The notes under the pieces are model-generated. The model was not told the DNA's origin. It saw only the letters and a list, made by a program, of their open reading frames with translations, and ran no database searches. A program made the translations under genes and the position numbers. Source: Kribbella italica (GTDB lineage: Bacteria; Actinomycetota; Actinomycetes; Propionibacteriales; Kribbellaceae). Taken from it: 64,000 nucleotides of DNA. The stretch spans positions 4,030,001-4,094,000 of the forward strand of contig NZ_JACHMY010000001.1 in assembly GCF_014205135.1 (NCBI RefSeq), given 5' to 3'. Shown piece by piece: positions 15,339 through 23,917 of the stretch. The first letter of the stretch is position 1. Each line of letters begins with the position of its first letter.

Positions 15339-17984
15339 ATGGAACCGCTGCGTGGGCGCTCGGCCGAGTTGGGCCGGTTGCTGGAGGCCATGCGCGCAGC
15401 GGACCAGGGCACTGCGTCGCTGACCGTTGTCACGGGTGAGCCCGGCATCGGCAAGTCGGCTCTGGTGCACGCTGCGGTCGAGCAGGCTGAGCGGCACGGG
15501 TTGCTGGTCGCTACGGCGGTCGCACACCAGACGGACAACATCAGTCCGCTGTCCTCACTGGCTCCGGCGCTCCGGGCAGGCAAGGACCCGCTGATCGGGA
15601 CCGAGCACTTCCTGGAGCTGGCCGCGCTCAACACTCAGCCGCTGTGGCTCGCTGAGCGGCTGGCCGACCTCATCGGTCAGCGGCTGGCGGGCACGGCCGC
15701 ACTGATCGTGCTGGACGACGCGCAGTGGTCCGATCCGCTCACCGGCTTCGTACTGCGGGTGGTGATCTCGCGGCTGGCCGACACCCAGACCATGTGGTTG
15801 CTGGCGACGCGTCCGTCGCCGGGCGGTGTCACCGACCAAGTCGTCGACGCTCTGGGCGATCAGCTGCCGGTGCACCATCTCCAGCTGGCTCCACTGGACA
15901 CCGAGGCTGTACTGCAGATCGCCGCCGACCGGCTGAACCAGCCCGCCGACGCCGCACTGACCGTCCGGCTCGGCAGCGCCCAGGGCGTTCCGTTTCTGGT
16001 CGAGCAGGTCGTGGCGGGCCTCTACCTGACTGACGGATCGCCGCAGGGCCCGCTGCCCGACGGACTGGTCGAGGGCGTCCGGCGGCGGACCGCTGGGACG
16101 AGCGAGCTGTGCCGTTCGCTGCTGCGGACCGCGGCTGTTTTTGGCAGCGAGTTCCGGCTGGAGGACGTTGCTGCGCTGATGGCCGAGGGCGTTGCTCGGC
16201 TGGCCGAGCCGCTAGACGAGGCGATCCGGGCCGGGCTGCTGGCGGACAGCGGAGCCCACCTGACCTTCCGGCACGAGCTGCTGCGGGCCGCCGTACTGGC
16301 TGATGTGCCGCCGTCTGCCCAGCGGGCACTGCACTCGGCGATCGCGGACCAGCTGCTGCTGACTGAGCAGGGCGCGTCGGCCGCGGCTCCACACATCCTG
16401 GCGACGGCAGCTGTCGGCGACCTGGGCGCCATCAGCATGCTCCGCTCGGCTGCGCGCGATTTGCTGACCACCATGTCGATCACCGCGCTGTCGGTGATCC
16501 AGGAGACGTTCGAGCTGACTCCGGTCGACCAGCCGATCCGCGGCGAGGTCGGTGCGGACGTGGTCGACATCCTGCTGGTCGCCCGCCAGTACGACGCCGC
16601 ACGGGCGTTCGCCGACGACCTGCTCGGCGGTACGCCGCTCTACCAGGGCCCGGTGACACCTGAGCTCGCTGCTCGGGTCAGGCTGCTGCTGGCCCCGCAC
16701 GAGTGGGCCACCGGCACGCTCGACCCTTCGCGCCTCATAGTCGCCGCAGCACCGCAACCCTTTGCGGACCGCCTCGCGGCCTACCAAGTACTAGCCGGCG
16801 CAGCCAAGCCCTTCGCGACAGATGACCCGGTGACAAGCGCACTGCTGCAGCTAGCCCAAGCAGAGCAAGCAGCAACCGAAGGCCGCTTCGCCGACGCAGC
16901 AGCTGCGTACGCCGCCGCACGCTCAACCTCGAGACCCAGCGAGGTCGGCACGCCCCCTGCCGTGCGGGTCGAGCTGGCTGAGCTGTTCTGCCTCGCCCAA
17001 GCAGGTGAACCGGCCGCCGCGCTCCAGCGCCTCTCCGAGGGCATCGACGGCGACTCGTGGCTGGCACCGCAGGTCGCCGTACTGCGGGCTCAGCTGGAGC
17101 TTGCTGTCGGCAACCTCCCCGCGGCGCGTGACGCGGCCAAGTCGAGCCTCCGCTGGTCCGCCGAGTTCCACGACCCGTCCCCCGAGCCGATGGCCCGCCA
17201 GGTCCTCGCCCTGATCGCTCTGCTCCAGGGAGACCTCTCCGCCGCGCGCAAGGTCCCCGACGAGCCAGTCCGCGCTCTGCTCGCCATGGCCGACGGCGAC
17301 GCCGCTGCAGCGCAGCGCCTCCTGGCCACCCCGCTGGACCACCCGATCCGCCTAGAGCTCCTGCTCCACGCGGCGACGCATGCTCACGATGCGGCCTCCC
17401 GCTCCCCTGGCACCGTGCAGGCTGCCGCCGAGCTGTTGGCCGACCAGGCAGCGACCGCACCGGCCGCAGCCTCCACCGGTGCCGCTCAGCTGGTTGCTGC
17501 CGCCAACCAGCGTGATCTGACCGCCCTGGCCGAGGCTGTCGAGCAGCTGCGCGGCAGCCAGCGCCCGCTGCTCGTGGCGGCGGCCGAGGAGCTGCACGGC
17601 CGGGTAGAGCTCGAGCACGGCGACCGGAGTACGGGCATTGCCGCGCTGGAGCGTGCACTCGACTCCTACACGCAGCTCGGCGCCATGGCGTTCGCCGTAC
17701 CGGTGCAGGCTGTGTTGCAGGCAGCAGGGGTACGCCGGCGCCGCTGGTCCGCCGTACCGGCCCGGCCGGAGTCCGGCTGGGAGGCGCTGACACCAATGGA
17801 GCGCAAGGTCGCCCTGCTCGTCGCGGACGGCCACACCAACCGCTCGGCGGCCGAGGAGCTGGTGCTGTCGGCCAGCACGGTCGGCACCCATCTGCGCAAC
17901 GTCTTCAGCAAGCTCGACGTCAACTCACGCGTCCAGCTCACCCGGCTCGTGCTCCAGCGGTTCACGTCTCCCCCGAACGCATGA
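15339..17984 (+). CDS. LuxR-family LAL-type transcriptional regulator
   Basis: An 881-residue large ATP-binding LuxR regulator. The N-terminal AAA-like ATPase has Walker A GEPGIGKSA near residue 34 and Walker B LIVLDDAQWSD near 130. A long helical TPR-like middle follows. The C-terminal LuxR helix-turn-helix reads LTPMERKVALLVADGHTNRS...STVGTHLRNVFSKL. Such proteins are activators responding to sugars or other small molecules. It lies 15 bases after the M20 gene and upstream of two hydrolase genes it may control (inference). ATG 15339 is preferred; GTG 15333 is in frame. Confidence 0.9.
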   Translation: MEPLRGRSAELGRLLEAMRAADQGTASLTVVTGEPGIGKSALVHAAVEQAERHGLLVATAVAHQTDNISPLSSLAPALRAGKDPLIGTEHFLELAALNTQPLWLAERLADLIGQRLAGTAALIVLDDAQWSDPLTGFVLRVVISRLADTQTMWLLATRPSPGGVTDQVVDALGDQLPVHHLQLAPLDTEAVLQIAADRLNQPADAALTVRLGSAQGVPFLVEQVVAGLYLTDGSPQGPLPDGLVEGVRRRTAGTSELCRSLLRTAAVFGSEFRLEDVAALMAEGVARLAEPLDEAIRAGLLADSGAHLTFRHELLRAAVLADVPPSAQRALHSAIADQLLLTEQGASAAAPHILATAAVGDLGAISMLRSAARDLLTTMSITALSVIQETFELTPVDQPIRGEVGADVVDILLVARQYDAARAFADDLLGGTPLYQGPVTPELAARVRLLLAPHEWATGTLDPSRLIVAAAPQPFADRLAAYQVLAGAAKPFATDDPVTSALLQLAQAEQAATEGRFADAAAAYAAARSTSRPSEVGTPPAVRVELAELFCLAQAGEPAAALQRLSEGIDGDSWLAPQVAVLRAQLELAVGNLPAARDAAKSSLRWSAEFHDPSPEPMARQVLALIALLQGDLSAARKVPDEPVRALLAMADGDAAAAQRLLATPLDHPIRLELLLHAATHAHDAASRSPGTVQAAAELLADQAATAPAAASTGAAQLVAAANQRDLTALAEAVEQLRGSQRPLLVAAAEELHGRVELEHGDRSTGIAALERALDSYTQLGAMAFAVPVQAVLQAAGVRRRRWSAVPARPESGWEALTPMERKVALLVADGHTNRSAAEELVLSASTVGTHLRNVFSKLDVNSRVQLTRLVLQRFTSPPNA

Positions 17985-18121
17985 GTCTTGGGTGCACCTC
18001 CCTCGGCTGAGCACGGCCCGCGGGTGGTGAAGTTCCCGTTTTCGGTCGATCCGGCGAAGCGCCCCGGAGCGGTTCTCTAGGGGCACAAGGAAAACCGCGA
18101 ACGAGAACCGAGGACAAGACG

Positions 18122-18832
18122 ATGAGTGAGAAGAACCCCACTGCGCTGCTGGTGCACGGCGCCTTCGCCGACGGTGGCAGCTGGGCCGGCGTGATCGCCG
18201 AGCTGGAGAACCGTGGCATCAAGGCGGTCGCCGTACCGAACGACCTGTCCGGAGCGGCCGCCGACGGCCGCAAGGTGGCCGCGCTGGCCCGCGAGATCGA
18301 CGGTCCGGTCGTGCTGGTCGGCCACTCGTACGGCGGGGCCGTGATCACCTCGGCCGCCAACGACGCCGGCAACGTCACCGCGCTGGTCTACGTGACCGCC
18401 TTCGCGCTGGAGGAGGGTGAGGGCATCCTGGAGCTGCTCGGCGGCTTCCCGGCCAACGAGCTCGGTACGTCGCTCGCGCCGCACCAGTTCGGCGAGGACA
18501 CCTACCTGAGCATCACCGAGGACAAGTTCGCGACCATCTTCGCCGGGGACCTCCCGGCCGGACAGGCTCTGGTGATGGGCCGCTCGCAGCGACCGATCGC
18601 GGCCTCCGCCTTCGACGAGAAGTCCGGCGCCGCCAGCTGGAAGCGCCTGCCGAGCTACTACCTGGTCGCCACCGCCGACAACGCCATCCCGGTCGAGGCG
18701 CAGCGCGCCATGGCCGAGCGGGCCGGCGCGAAGGTCACCGAGGTCGACGGCTCGCACGCGGTCGCGGTCTCGCAGCCGCTGGCCGTCGCCGAGTTCGTCG
18801 CGACCGTCGTCGAGGCAGGTGCGGACCAGTGA
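18122..18832 (+). CDS. Alpha/beta hydrolase (cytosolic copy of a tandem pair)
   Basis: A 236-residue alpha/beta-hydrolase with HGAFADGGSW, nucleophile elbow VGHSYGG (Ser near 68), Asp in ATADNAIP and His in DGSHAVAVSQP. This is the esterase/salicylate-esterase-like group common in soil actinomycetes. No signal peptide is present. The ribosome site is GAGGAC. The next gene is a paralogue sharing HGAFADG, GHSYGGA, RSQRPIAA and GSHAVA(L)SQP, and overlaps by four bases (GTGA). The substrate is unknown. Confidence 0.85.
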   Translation: MSEKNPTALLVHGAFADGGSWAGVIAELENRGIKAVAVPNDLSGAAADGRKVAALAREIDGPVVLVGHSYGGAVITSAANDAGNVTALVYVTAFALEEGEGILELLGGFPANELGTSLAPHQFGEDTYLSITEDKFATIFAGDLPAGQALVMGRSQRPIAASAFDEKSGAASWKRLPSYYLVATADNAIPVEAQRAMAERAGAKVTEVDGSHAVAVSQPLAVAEFVATVVEAGADQ

Positions 18833-19623
18833 GCACCCGTCGCCGCTTCCTCGGCACCGTCGCCGGTGTCGCTTCCGCCGCCCTGCTGACCGCCGGCGTC
18901 ACCACCGCCGCCGCGAACCCAGTCCACCACAGCTCCCCGAAGCCGACCGTCGTCCTCCTGCACGGCGCGTTCGCGGACGGCTCCAGCTGGAACGAGGTCT
19001 CCGAACGCCTCCAGCGTGACGGCTACAAGGTCGTCGTACCGGCGGTCCCGCTGCGCAGCGTCGCGGGTGACACGGAGTACCTGTCCGGCGTACTGGCCGG
19101 GATCGCAGGCCCGAAGGTGCTCGTCGGTCACTCGTACGGCGGTGCGCTGGTCAGCCAACTGGCCGACACGCCTGGGGTCAAGGCGCTCGTGTACGTCGCG
19201 GCGTTCATCCCGCAGGCCGGCGAGACCATCGGCGACCTGAACGCGAAGTACCCCGGCAGCCAGATCGGCCCGGACACCACCAACACGATCACGTACCCCG
19301 GTGGCGCCGACCTGATCATGAAGCCCGAGTCCTTCCGCCAGGTCTTCGCCGCCGACCTCCCCCGCAAGCAGGCCGCCCTGCTCGGCGCCTCCCAGCGCCC
19401 GGTCGCCGCCGCCGTCTTCGGCGAGAAGGTCCTCAAGACGGCCCCGGCGAACCTCCCCAAGTACGCCGTGGTCGCCACCGCCGACAAGGCCATCCCCCCG
19501 GCCGGCGAGCGCTACATGGCCCACCGAGCCCACGCCACGACGATCGAGGTCAACGGCTCCCACCTGGTAGCCCTCTCCCAGCCGGAAAAGGTCACCAACT
19601 TGATCGAACGCGCCGCCCGCTGA
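18829..19623 (+). CDS. Alpha/beta hydrolase, Tat-exported copy
   Basis: A 264-residue paralogue of the preceding hydrolase, with a twin-arginine signal peptide (STRRRFLGTVAGVASAALL, cleavage near residue 30). The mature part keeps HGAFADGSSW, VGHSYGGA, ATADKAIP and NGSHLVALSQ, so the catalytic triad is intact. It starts with GTG and overlaps the upstream stop (GTGA). The pair probably arose by tandem duplication followed by gain of a signal peptide, which places the same type of activity inside and outside the membrane. Confidence 0.88.
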   Translation: MSTRRRFLGTVAGVASAALLTAGVTTAAANPVHHSSPKPTVVLLHGAFADGSSWNEVSERLQRDGYKVVVPAVPLRSVAGDTEYLSGVLAGIAGPKVLVGHSYGGALVSQLADTPGVKALVYVAAFIPQAGETIGDLNAKYPGSQIGPDTTNTITYPGGADLIMKPESFRQVFAADLPRKQAALLGASQRPVAAAVFGEKVLKTAPANLPKYAVVATADKAIPPAGERYMAHRAHATTIEVNGSHLVALSQPEKVTNLIERAAR

Positions 19624-19638
19624 ACACCTCCCACGGGA

Positions 19639-19673
19639 ATACCCACAACAACTGAAGTAGTTGTTGTGGGTAT
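19639..19673. repeat. Perfect 15-bp inverted repeat over a start codon
   Basis: ATACCCACAACAACT (19639-19653), loop GAAGT, and AGTTGTTGTGGGTAT (19659-19673) are perfectly complementary. The right arm contains the whole ribosome-binding region and the AT of the ATG at 19672. It could be a terminator for the hydrolase operon, an operator, or a translation-blocking hairpin for the next gene. There is no T-run. Confidence 0.8.
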
Positions 19674-20397
19674 GCGTATTGATGTCTGGTCCGATGTCGT
19701 CTGCCCCTGGTGCTACATCGGCAAGCGCCGCCTCGAGGAGGCGCTCGCGACCTCCGGCGAGCAGGCCGAGGTGGTCTACCACAGCTTCCAGCTCGACCCC
19801 GAGGCCAGCAGCGACGACCCCCGCGACCTCGCCACCCGCCTCGGCGAGAAGTACGGCCGCGGCCGCGAGTGGGGTCTGCAGGCCAACGACCACGTCACCG
19901 GCGTCGCCCGCGAGGTCGGCCTCGACTTCAACTTCGCCATCGCCAAGTCCGCGAACACCGTCGACGCGCACCGCCTCCTCCACCTCGCCCGCGAGCTCGG
20001 CTCCTCCGGCGAGGTCCCCGCCGACACCCAGGCCCGTCTGAAGGAGCGGCTGCTCAAGGCCTACTTCACCGACGGCCTGCCGGTCGGCGACCCCACCACG
20101 CTGACCCGGCTCGCCGTCGAGACAGGCCTCCCGGCCGACCGCGTCGCCGAGGTGCTGGCCGGTACGGCGTACGAGCAGGAGGTGGCGGCCGACCAGGCCC
20201 AGGCCCTCGCGTACGGCGCGAACGGCGTCCCGTTCTTCGTCATCGACGAGAAGTACGGCGTGAGCGGCGCCCAGCCGACCGAGGTCTTCACCGAAGCCCT
20301 GCGCCGGGCCGCCGCCGACCGCAAGCCGGTGACGCTGATCACCTCCCCCGGCAGCACCGACGACGCCGCCTGCGGCCCGGACGGCTGCCCGATCTGA
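19672..20397 (+). CDS. DsbA-family oxidoreductase (FrnE-like)
   Basis: A 241-residue thioredoxin-fold protein of the DsbA/FrnE/HCCA-isomerase group. The active-site CPWC is at residues 11-14 (VWSDVVCPWCYIGKRR). The helical insertion and the cis-Pro loop NGVPFFVIDEKYGVSGAQ are present. It has no signal peptide and so acts in the cytosol, like Deinococcus FrnE in disulfide-stress protection. The C-terminus has another Cys pair (DDAACGPDGCPI), which FrnE-type proteins can use. ATG 19672 is chosen; GTG 19666 lies in the same hairpin arm. Confidence 0.88.
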   Translation: MRIDVWSDVVCPWCYIGKRRLEEALATSGEQAEVVYHSFQLDPEASSDDPRDLATRLGEKYGRGREWGLQANDHVTGVAREVGLDFNFAIAKSANTVDAHRLLHLARELGSSGEVPADTQARLKERLLKAYFTDGLPVGDPTTLTRLAVETGLPADRVAEVLAGTAYEQEVAADQAQALAYGANGVPFFVIDEKYGVSGAQPTEVFTEALRRAAADRKPVTLITSPGSTDDAACGPDGCPI

Positions 20398-20464
20398 CGG
20401 TTGGGCGCGAGACACACGGGTACCTGAAGCCCAGATCGCTTGCCGGACGATGTAAGAAGGAGCC

Positions 20465-21055
20465 ATGACTGTCGTGCGCGCACTGGCCAGGCCGTTGCTG
20501 TCCGTTCTCTTCGTCGTGCAAGGCGCGAACCAGGTGCGCAACCCGGAGCCGCTGGTTCCGAAGGCGCAGCCGGTCACCGACCGCCTGGTGCCGCTGGTCA
20601 AGCGGGTCGCGCCGCCGCAGGTCGGCGACCGGATCCCTGACACGACAGCGAACCTCGTCCGCCTCAACGGCGCCGCCCAGGTGCTCGGTGGCCTCGCGCT
20701 GGCCAGCGGCAAGGGCCGACGCGTCGGCGCCGCCGTACTGGCCGCGTCGCTGGTGCCGACCACGCTGGCCGGGCACTCGTTCTGGCTGGAGAAGGACAAG
20801 CAGGTCAAGCAGACCCAGCGCGTCCAGTTCATGAAGAACCTCGGCCTGCTCGGCGGCCTGCTGCTCGCGGTCGTCGACACTGAGGGTCAGCCCGGGCTGG
20901 CCTGGCGCGCCTCGCACGGCGCGCAGGCGGCCAAGCGGGAGACCAAGCGCGGCGCGAAGCTCGCCAAGCGCGAGACCAAGCAGCTGGCGAAGACCGCGCG
21001 CCGCGAGGCCAAGCTCGCGGCTCAGACCGCGAGGGCCGAACTGCCCTTCATCTGA
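20465..21055 (+). CDS. DoxX family membrane protein
   Basis: A 196-residue protein with about four membrane segments in the first 140 residues: ARPLLSVLFVVQGANQVRNP, then LNGAAQVLGGLALASG, VGAAVLAASLVPTTLAGHSF and NLGLLGGLLLAV. These follow the DoxX pattern. The C-terminal 45 residues are a charged Lys/Arg/Ala/Thr helix with repeated AKRETK units that is unusual for the family and may bind nucleic acid or acidic lipid. DoxX proteins have been linked to thiol-redox balance in mycobacteria. AAGGAG precedes the ATG. Confidence 0.82.
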   Translation: MTVVRALARPLLSVLFVVQGANQVRNPEPLVPKAQPVTDRLVPLVKRVAPPQVGDRIPDTTANLVRLNGAAQVLGGLALASGKGRRVGAAVLAASLVPTTLAGHSFWLEKDKQVKQTQRVQFMKNLGLLGGLLLAVVDTEGQPGLAWRASHGAQAAKRETKRGAKLAKRETKQLAKTARREAKLAAQTARAELPFI

Positions 21056-21135
21056 CCCTGTGGATAGAGCGCGACGCCGTCCGACCCGCATGCCCTAGGC
21101 TCTTGAGCGACATCGCAGTGAGCTGAAGGAGTGCA

Positions 21136-22407
21136 ATGGGGACGTCAGAGGGCTGGCCGGCGCCGCGCCCGGCCGGGGCTGTCAACGGCCGGGTCACCGT
21201 GCCCGGATCGAAGTCGATCAGCAACCGTGCGCTGATCCTGGCTGCGCTCGCGGACGGACCCTCCACCCTCTCCGGCCTGCTCGCCGCCCGGGACACCGCG
21301 CTGATGAAGGCCGCCTTGGTCTCGCTCGGCGTCGGCATCAGCGAGCGCGACGGCTTGGTCACCGTCACGCCCGGCTCCCTCAAGGGCCCGGCCGACGTCG
21401 ACTGCGGCCTGGCCGGCACCGTGATGCGTTTCGTCCCGCCGGTCGCCGCGCTCGCCGACGGCGTCATCTCCTTCGACGGCGATCCGTACGCTCGTGAGCG
21501 CCCGATGAACGTCATCCTCGGCGCCCTGCGCACGCTCGGCGTCGAGATCGACGACCACGGCACCGGCCGGATGCCGTACGCCGTGAGCGGCTCCGGCGCG
21601 GTCCGCGGCGGCGAGGTCACGCTGGACGCGTCCGGCTCGTCGCAGTTCGTCTCCGCGCTGCTGCTGGCCGGCGCCCGGTACGACCTCGGCGTCGACCTGC
21701 GGCACGACGGCAAGCCGGTGCCCTCGCAGCCGCACCTGGACATGTCGGTGGCGATGCTGCGCGAGCGTGGCGTCGCGGTCGACGACAGCGAGCCGAACCG
21801 CTGGATCGTTGCCCCCGGCCCGATTCGCGCGCTGGACACGGTGATCGAGCCCGACCTGTCGAACGCGGCGCCCTTCCTGGCCGCGGCCGTCGTCACCGAC
21901 GGCTCCGTGACCGTCACCGGGTGGCCGACCTCGACGACACAGCCCGGAGGGCAGCTGCCGGAGCTGCTGTCGCGGTTCGGGGCCGAGGTCTTGCTGGCCA
22001 ACGGTGAGCTGACCGTGCGCGGGACCGGGCGGATCGCCGCGGTCGACCTGGACCTGAGCGAGGTCGGTGAGCTGTCGCCGGTGCTGGCGGCGATCGCCGT
22101 ACTGGCCGACGGGCCGTCGTACTTCCGTGGCATCGCGCACCTGCGCAACCACGAGACCGACCGGCTGGCCGCGCTGGAGACCGAGTTCAACGCGCTCGGG
22201 AGCGACGTCACGCAGACCGCGGACGGGCTGGAGTTCCGGCCGAAACCCTTGCACGGTGGGCTGTTCGGCACGTACCACGACCACCGGATGGCGCACGCCG
22301 CCGCGGTGGTCGGCCTGGCCGTCGACGGGATCGCGATCGAGAACATCGCGACCACCGCGAAGACACTGCCGGAGTTCCCCGAGCTGTGGTCGAGCCTGGT
22401 CAGCTGA
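21136..22407 (+). CDS. aroA: 3-phosphoshikimate 1-carboxyvinyltransferase (EPSP synthase)
   Basis: A 423-residue enzyme of the shikimate pathway that transfers the enolpyruvyl group of PEP to shikimate-3-phosphate. Typical motifs: [20 protein letters not shown] near the start, [32 protein letters not shown], and [15 protein letters not shown] and [13 protein letters not shown] near the end. The size is normal. A TAGGCT -10-like element at 21096-21101 fits a promoter with a short leader. The rsgA gene follows, as in Mycobacterium and Streptomyces. Confidence 0.96.
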   Translation: MGTSEGWPAPRPAGAVNGRVTVPGSKSISNRALILAALADGPSTLSGLLAARDTALMKAALVSLGVGISERDGLVTVTPGSLKGPADVDCGLAGTVMRFVPPVAALADGVISFDGDPYARERPMNVILGALRTLGVEIDDHGTGRMPYAVSGSGAVRGGEVTLDASGSSQFVSALLLAGARYDLGVDLRHDGKPVPSQPHLDMSVAMLRERGVAVDDSEPNRWIVAPGPIRALDTVIEPDLSNAAPFLAAAVVTDGSVTVTGWPTSTTQPGGQLPELLSRFGAEVLLANGELTVRGTGRIAAVDLDLSEVGELSPVLAAIAVLADGPSYFRGIAHLRNHETDRLAALETEFNALGSDVTQTADGLEFRPKPLHGGLFGTYHDHRMAHAAAVVGLAVDGIAIENIATTAKTLPEFPELWSSLVS

Positions 22408-22588
22408 TGCAGAACCACGCGGCAGCCCCCACCGGCGGCATCACCACAGAAAGCACCCCCACCAGCCTCCCCACCCTCGGCAGCTCTGGGGACTCTCCGC
22501 TTTCCCTCGGCCGCCGCGGCCTCAGCCACAGACCACCCTCCCGGCCGCATGGCCGCCGACCTCAGCGTCGTACTGGGGTTGACTGCTG

Positions 22589-23578
22589 ATGTCGCGGTAC
22601 GACGAGGAGGCCAAGTACGACCGGCCCAAGCGCCGGACCCGGCCGCGGACCAAGGACCGGCCGGCGTACGACGACGCCGTCACCGGGTTCGTGATCACCC
22701 GCGACCGCGGGCGGTACACGACGTGGGTCGGTGAGGGCGATCGCGTCGTCACCGCGATGAAGGCCCGCCAGCTCGGCCGCAAGGGGGTCATCGTCGGCGA
22801 CCGGGTCAAGCTCGACGGCGACGCGAGCGGCGCCGAGGGCACGCTGGCGCGGATCGTCGAGGTGCTCCCCCGGACGACGTTGCTCCGCCGTTCGGCCGAC
22901 GACGACGACCCGGTCGAGCGCCCGCTGGTCGCGAACGCCGATCAGCTGGTCATCGTCGTCGCCGTCGCCAACCCCGAGCCCCGCACGCGGCTGATCGACC
23001 GCTTCCTCGTCGCGGCGTACGACGCCGGCATGCGGCCGCTGCTCTGCCTCACCAAGACCGACCTGGCCGACCCCGAGCCGCTGCTGTCGACGTACCGCCC
23101 GCTCGGCGTCGAGTCGGTGGCCACCCAGCAGGGCGGCAACCTCGACGACCTGAACGAACAACTCCGCGACCGCACGTCGGTCATGGTCGGCCACTCCGGC
23201 GTCGGCAAGTCTACCCTCGTCAACGCCCTGGTCCCCGGCACCAACCGAGCCATCGGCGTCGTCAACGACAACACCGGCCGCGGCCGCCACACCTCCACCA
23301 GCGCCCTCCTCCTCCGCCTCCCCGAAGGCGGCTGGATCGTCGACACCCCCGGCATCCGCTCCTTCGGCCTCGCCCACGTGGAACCGGACCAACTCATCCA
23401 CGCCTTCGCCGACCTCGCCGCCGAAACCACCAACTGCCCCCGAGCCTGCGGCCACTCCGAATCAGACCCCGGCTGCGCCCTCGACGAAGCAGTCACCGAA
23501 GGCCGCATCGAAGCCGAACGAGTAGCCTCCTTCCGCCGCCTCCTAGCCAGCCGAGAAGGCCGCCCCGACCCAGCCTGA
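22589..23578 (+). CDS. rsgA: Ribosome small-subunit GTPase RsgA
   Basis: A 329-residue circularly permuted GTPase that assists 30S subunit maturation. An OB-fold comes first. G motifs then occur in permuted order: G4 LTKTD near 155, G1 GHSGVGKSTL near 202, and G3 DTPGIRSFGL near 252. The C-terminal zinc motif is present (CPRACGHSESDPGC). The N-terminus has a basic stretch (KRRTRPRTKDRP) typical of actinobacterial RsgA. The 181 bases between aroA and this gene show no gene or clear signal. Confidence 0.95.
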   Translation: MSRYDEEAKYDRPKRRTRPRTKDRPAYDDAVTGFVITRDRGRYTTWVGEGDRVVTAMKARQLGRKGVIVGDRVKLDGDASGAEGTLARIVEVLPRTTLLRRSADDDDPVERPLVANADQLVIVVAVANPEPRTRLIDRFLVAAYDAGMRPLLCLTKTDLADPEPLLSTYRPLGVESVATQQGGNLDDLNEQLRDRTSVMVGHSGVGKSTLVNALVPGTNRAIGVVNDNTGRGRHTSTSALLLRLPEGGWIVDTPGIRSFGLAHVEPDQLIHAFADLAAETTNCPRACGHSESDPGCALDEAVTEGRIEAERVASFRRLLASREGRPDPA

Positions 23579-23582
23579 CCCG

Positions 23583-23790
23583 GCCATTCCGCGCCGGCTG
23601 AACCCACCACCCCAGGCTGAACCGGCAGCCCTGGGCTGAACCTGCCACCCTGGGTTGAGCCCGCCCGGGCCGAGCCCCGGCCCCACCCACCGCCGGGGGC
23701 TGACCCCACCACCCCGGGCCGAGCCCACCACCCCGGGCCGAGCCCCACCACCCCGGGCCGAGCCCCACCGCCCTGGGCTCAACCACCTGC
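23583..23790. repeat. Degenerate GC-rich tandem repeat between rsgA and the siderophore genes
   Basis: About nine imperfect units of 20-23 bases on the theme CACCACCCCGGGCCGAGCCC. Three nearly identical copies lie at about 23700-23765 and more divergent ones (ending CTGAACC) upstream. Short open frames across it are Pro/Gly-rich and look artefactual. No gene is seen in the 339-base spacer. Confidence 0.7.
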
Positions 23791-23883
23791 GGGCCTCGGC
23801 ACTCTCCCCATCTCTTCCCGGCCGCAGCGGCCTCAGCCCACACCAACCGCCCCGGCCGCATCACCAACAACCCTGATCACTTG

Positions 23884-23902
23884 TGAGGCTAGGCTTACCT
23901 AA
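23884..23902. promoter_or_regulatory. Iron box (DtxR/IdeR-type operator)
   Basis: TGAGGCTAGGCTTACCTAA closely matches the 19-bp IdeR/DmdR consensus (TTAGGTTAGGCTNACCTAA). It overlaps the promoter (TAGGAT at 23906-23911) of the siderophore-binding gene, so the operon should be repressed when iron is plentiful. Confidence 0.88.
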
Positions 23903-23917
23903 GGATAGGATCGGGGT

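Noticed and set aside
18658..20880. A 740-codon open frame on the minus strand
   Set aside because: It lies antisense to two hydrolases, the DsbA-like and DoxX genes, all with clear motifs. Its composition is that of an antisense shadow in high-GC DNA.
23583..23790. Possible CRISPR array
   Set aside because: Units are adjacent and degenerate, without unique spacers; no cas gene is present.
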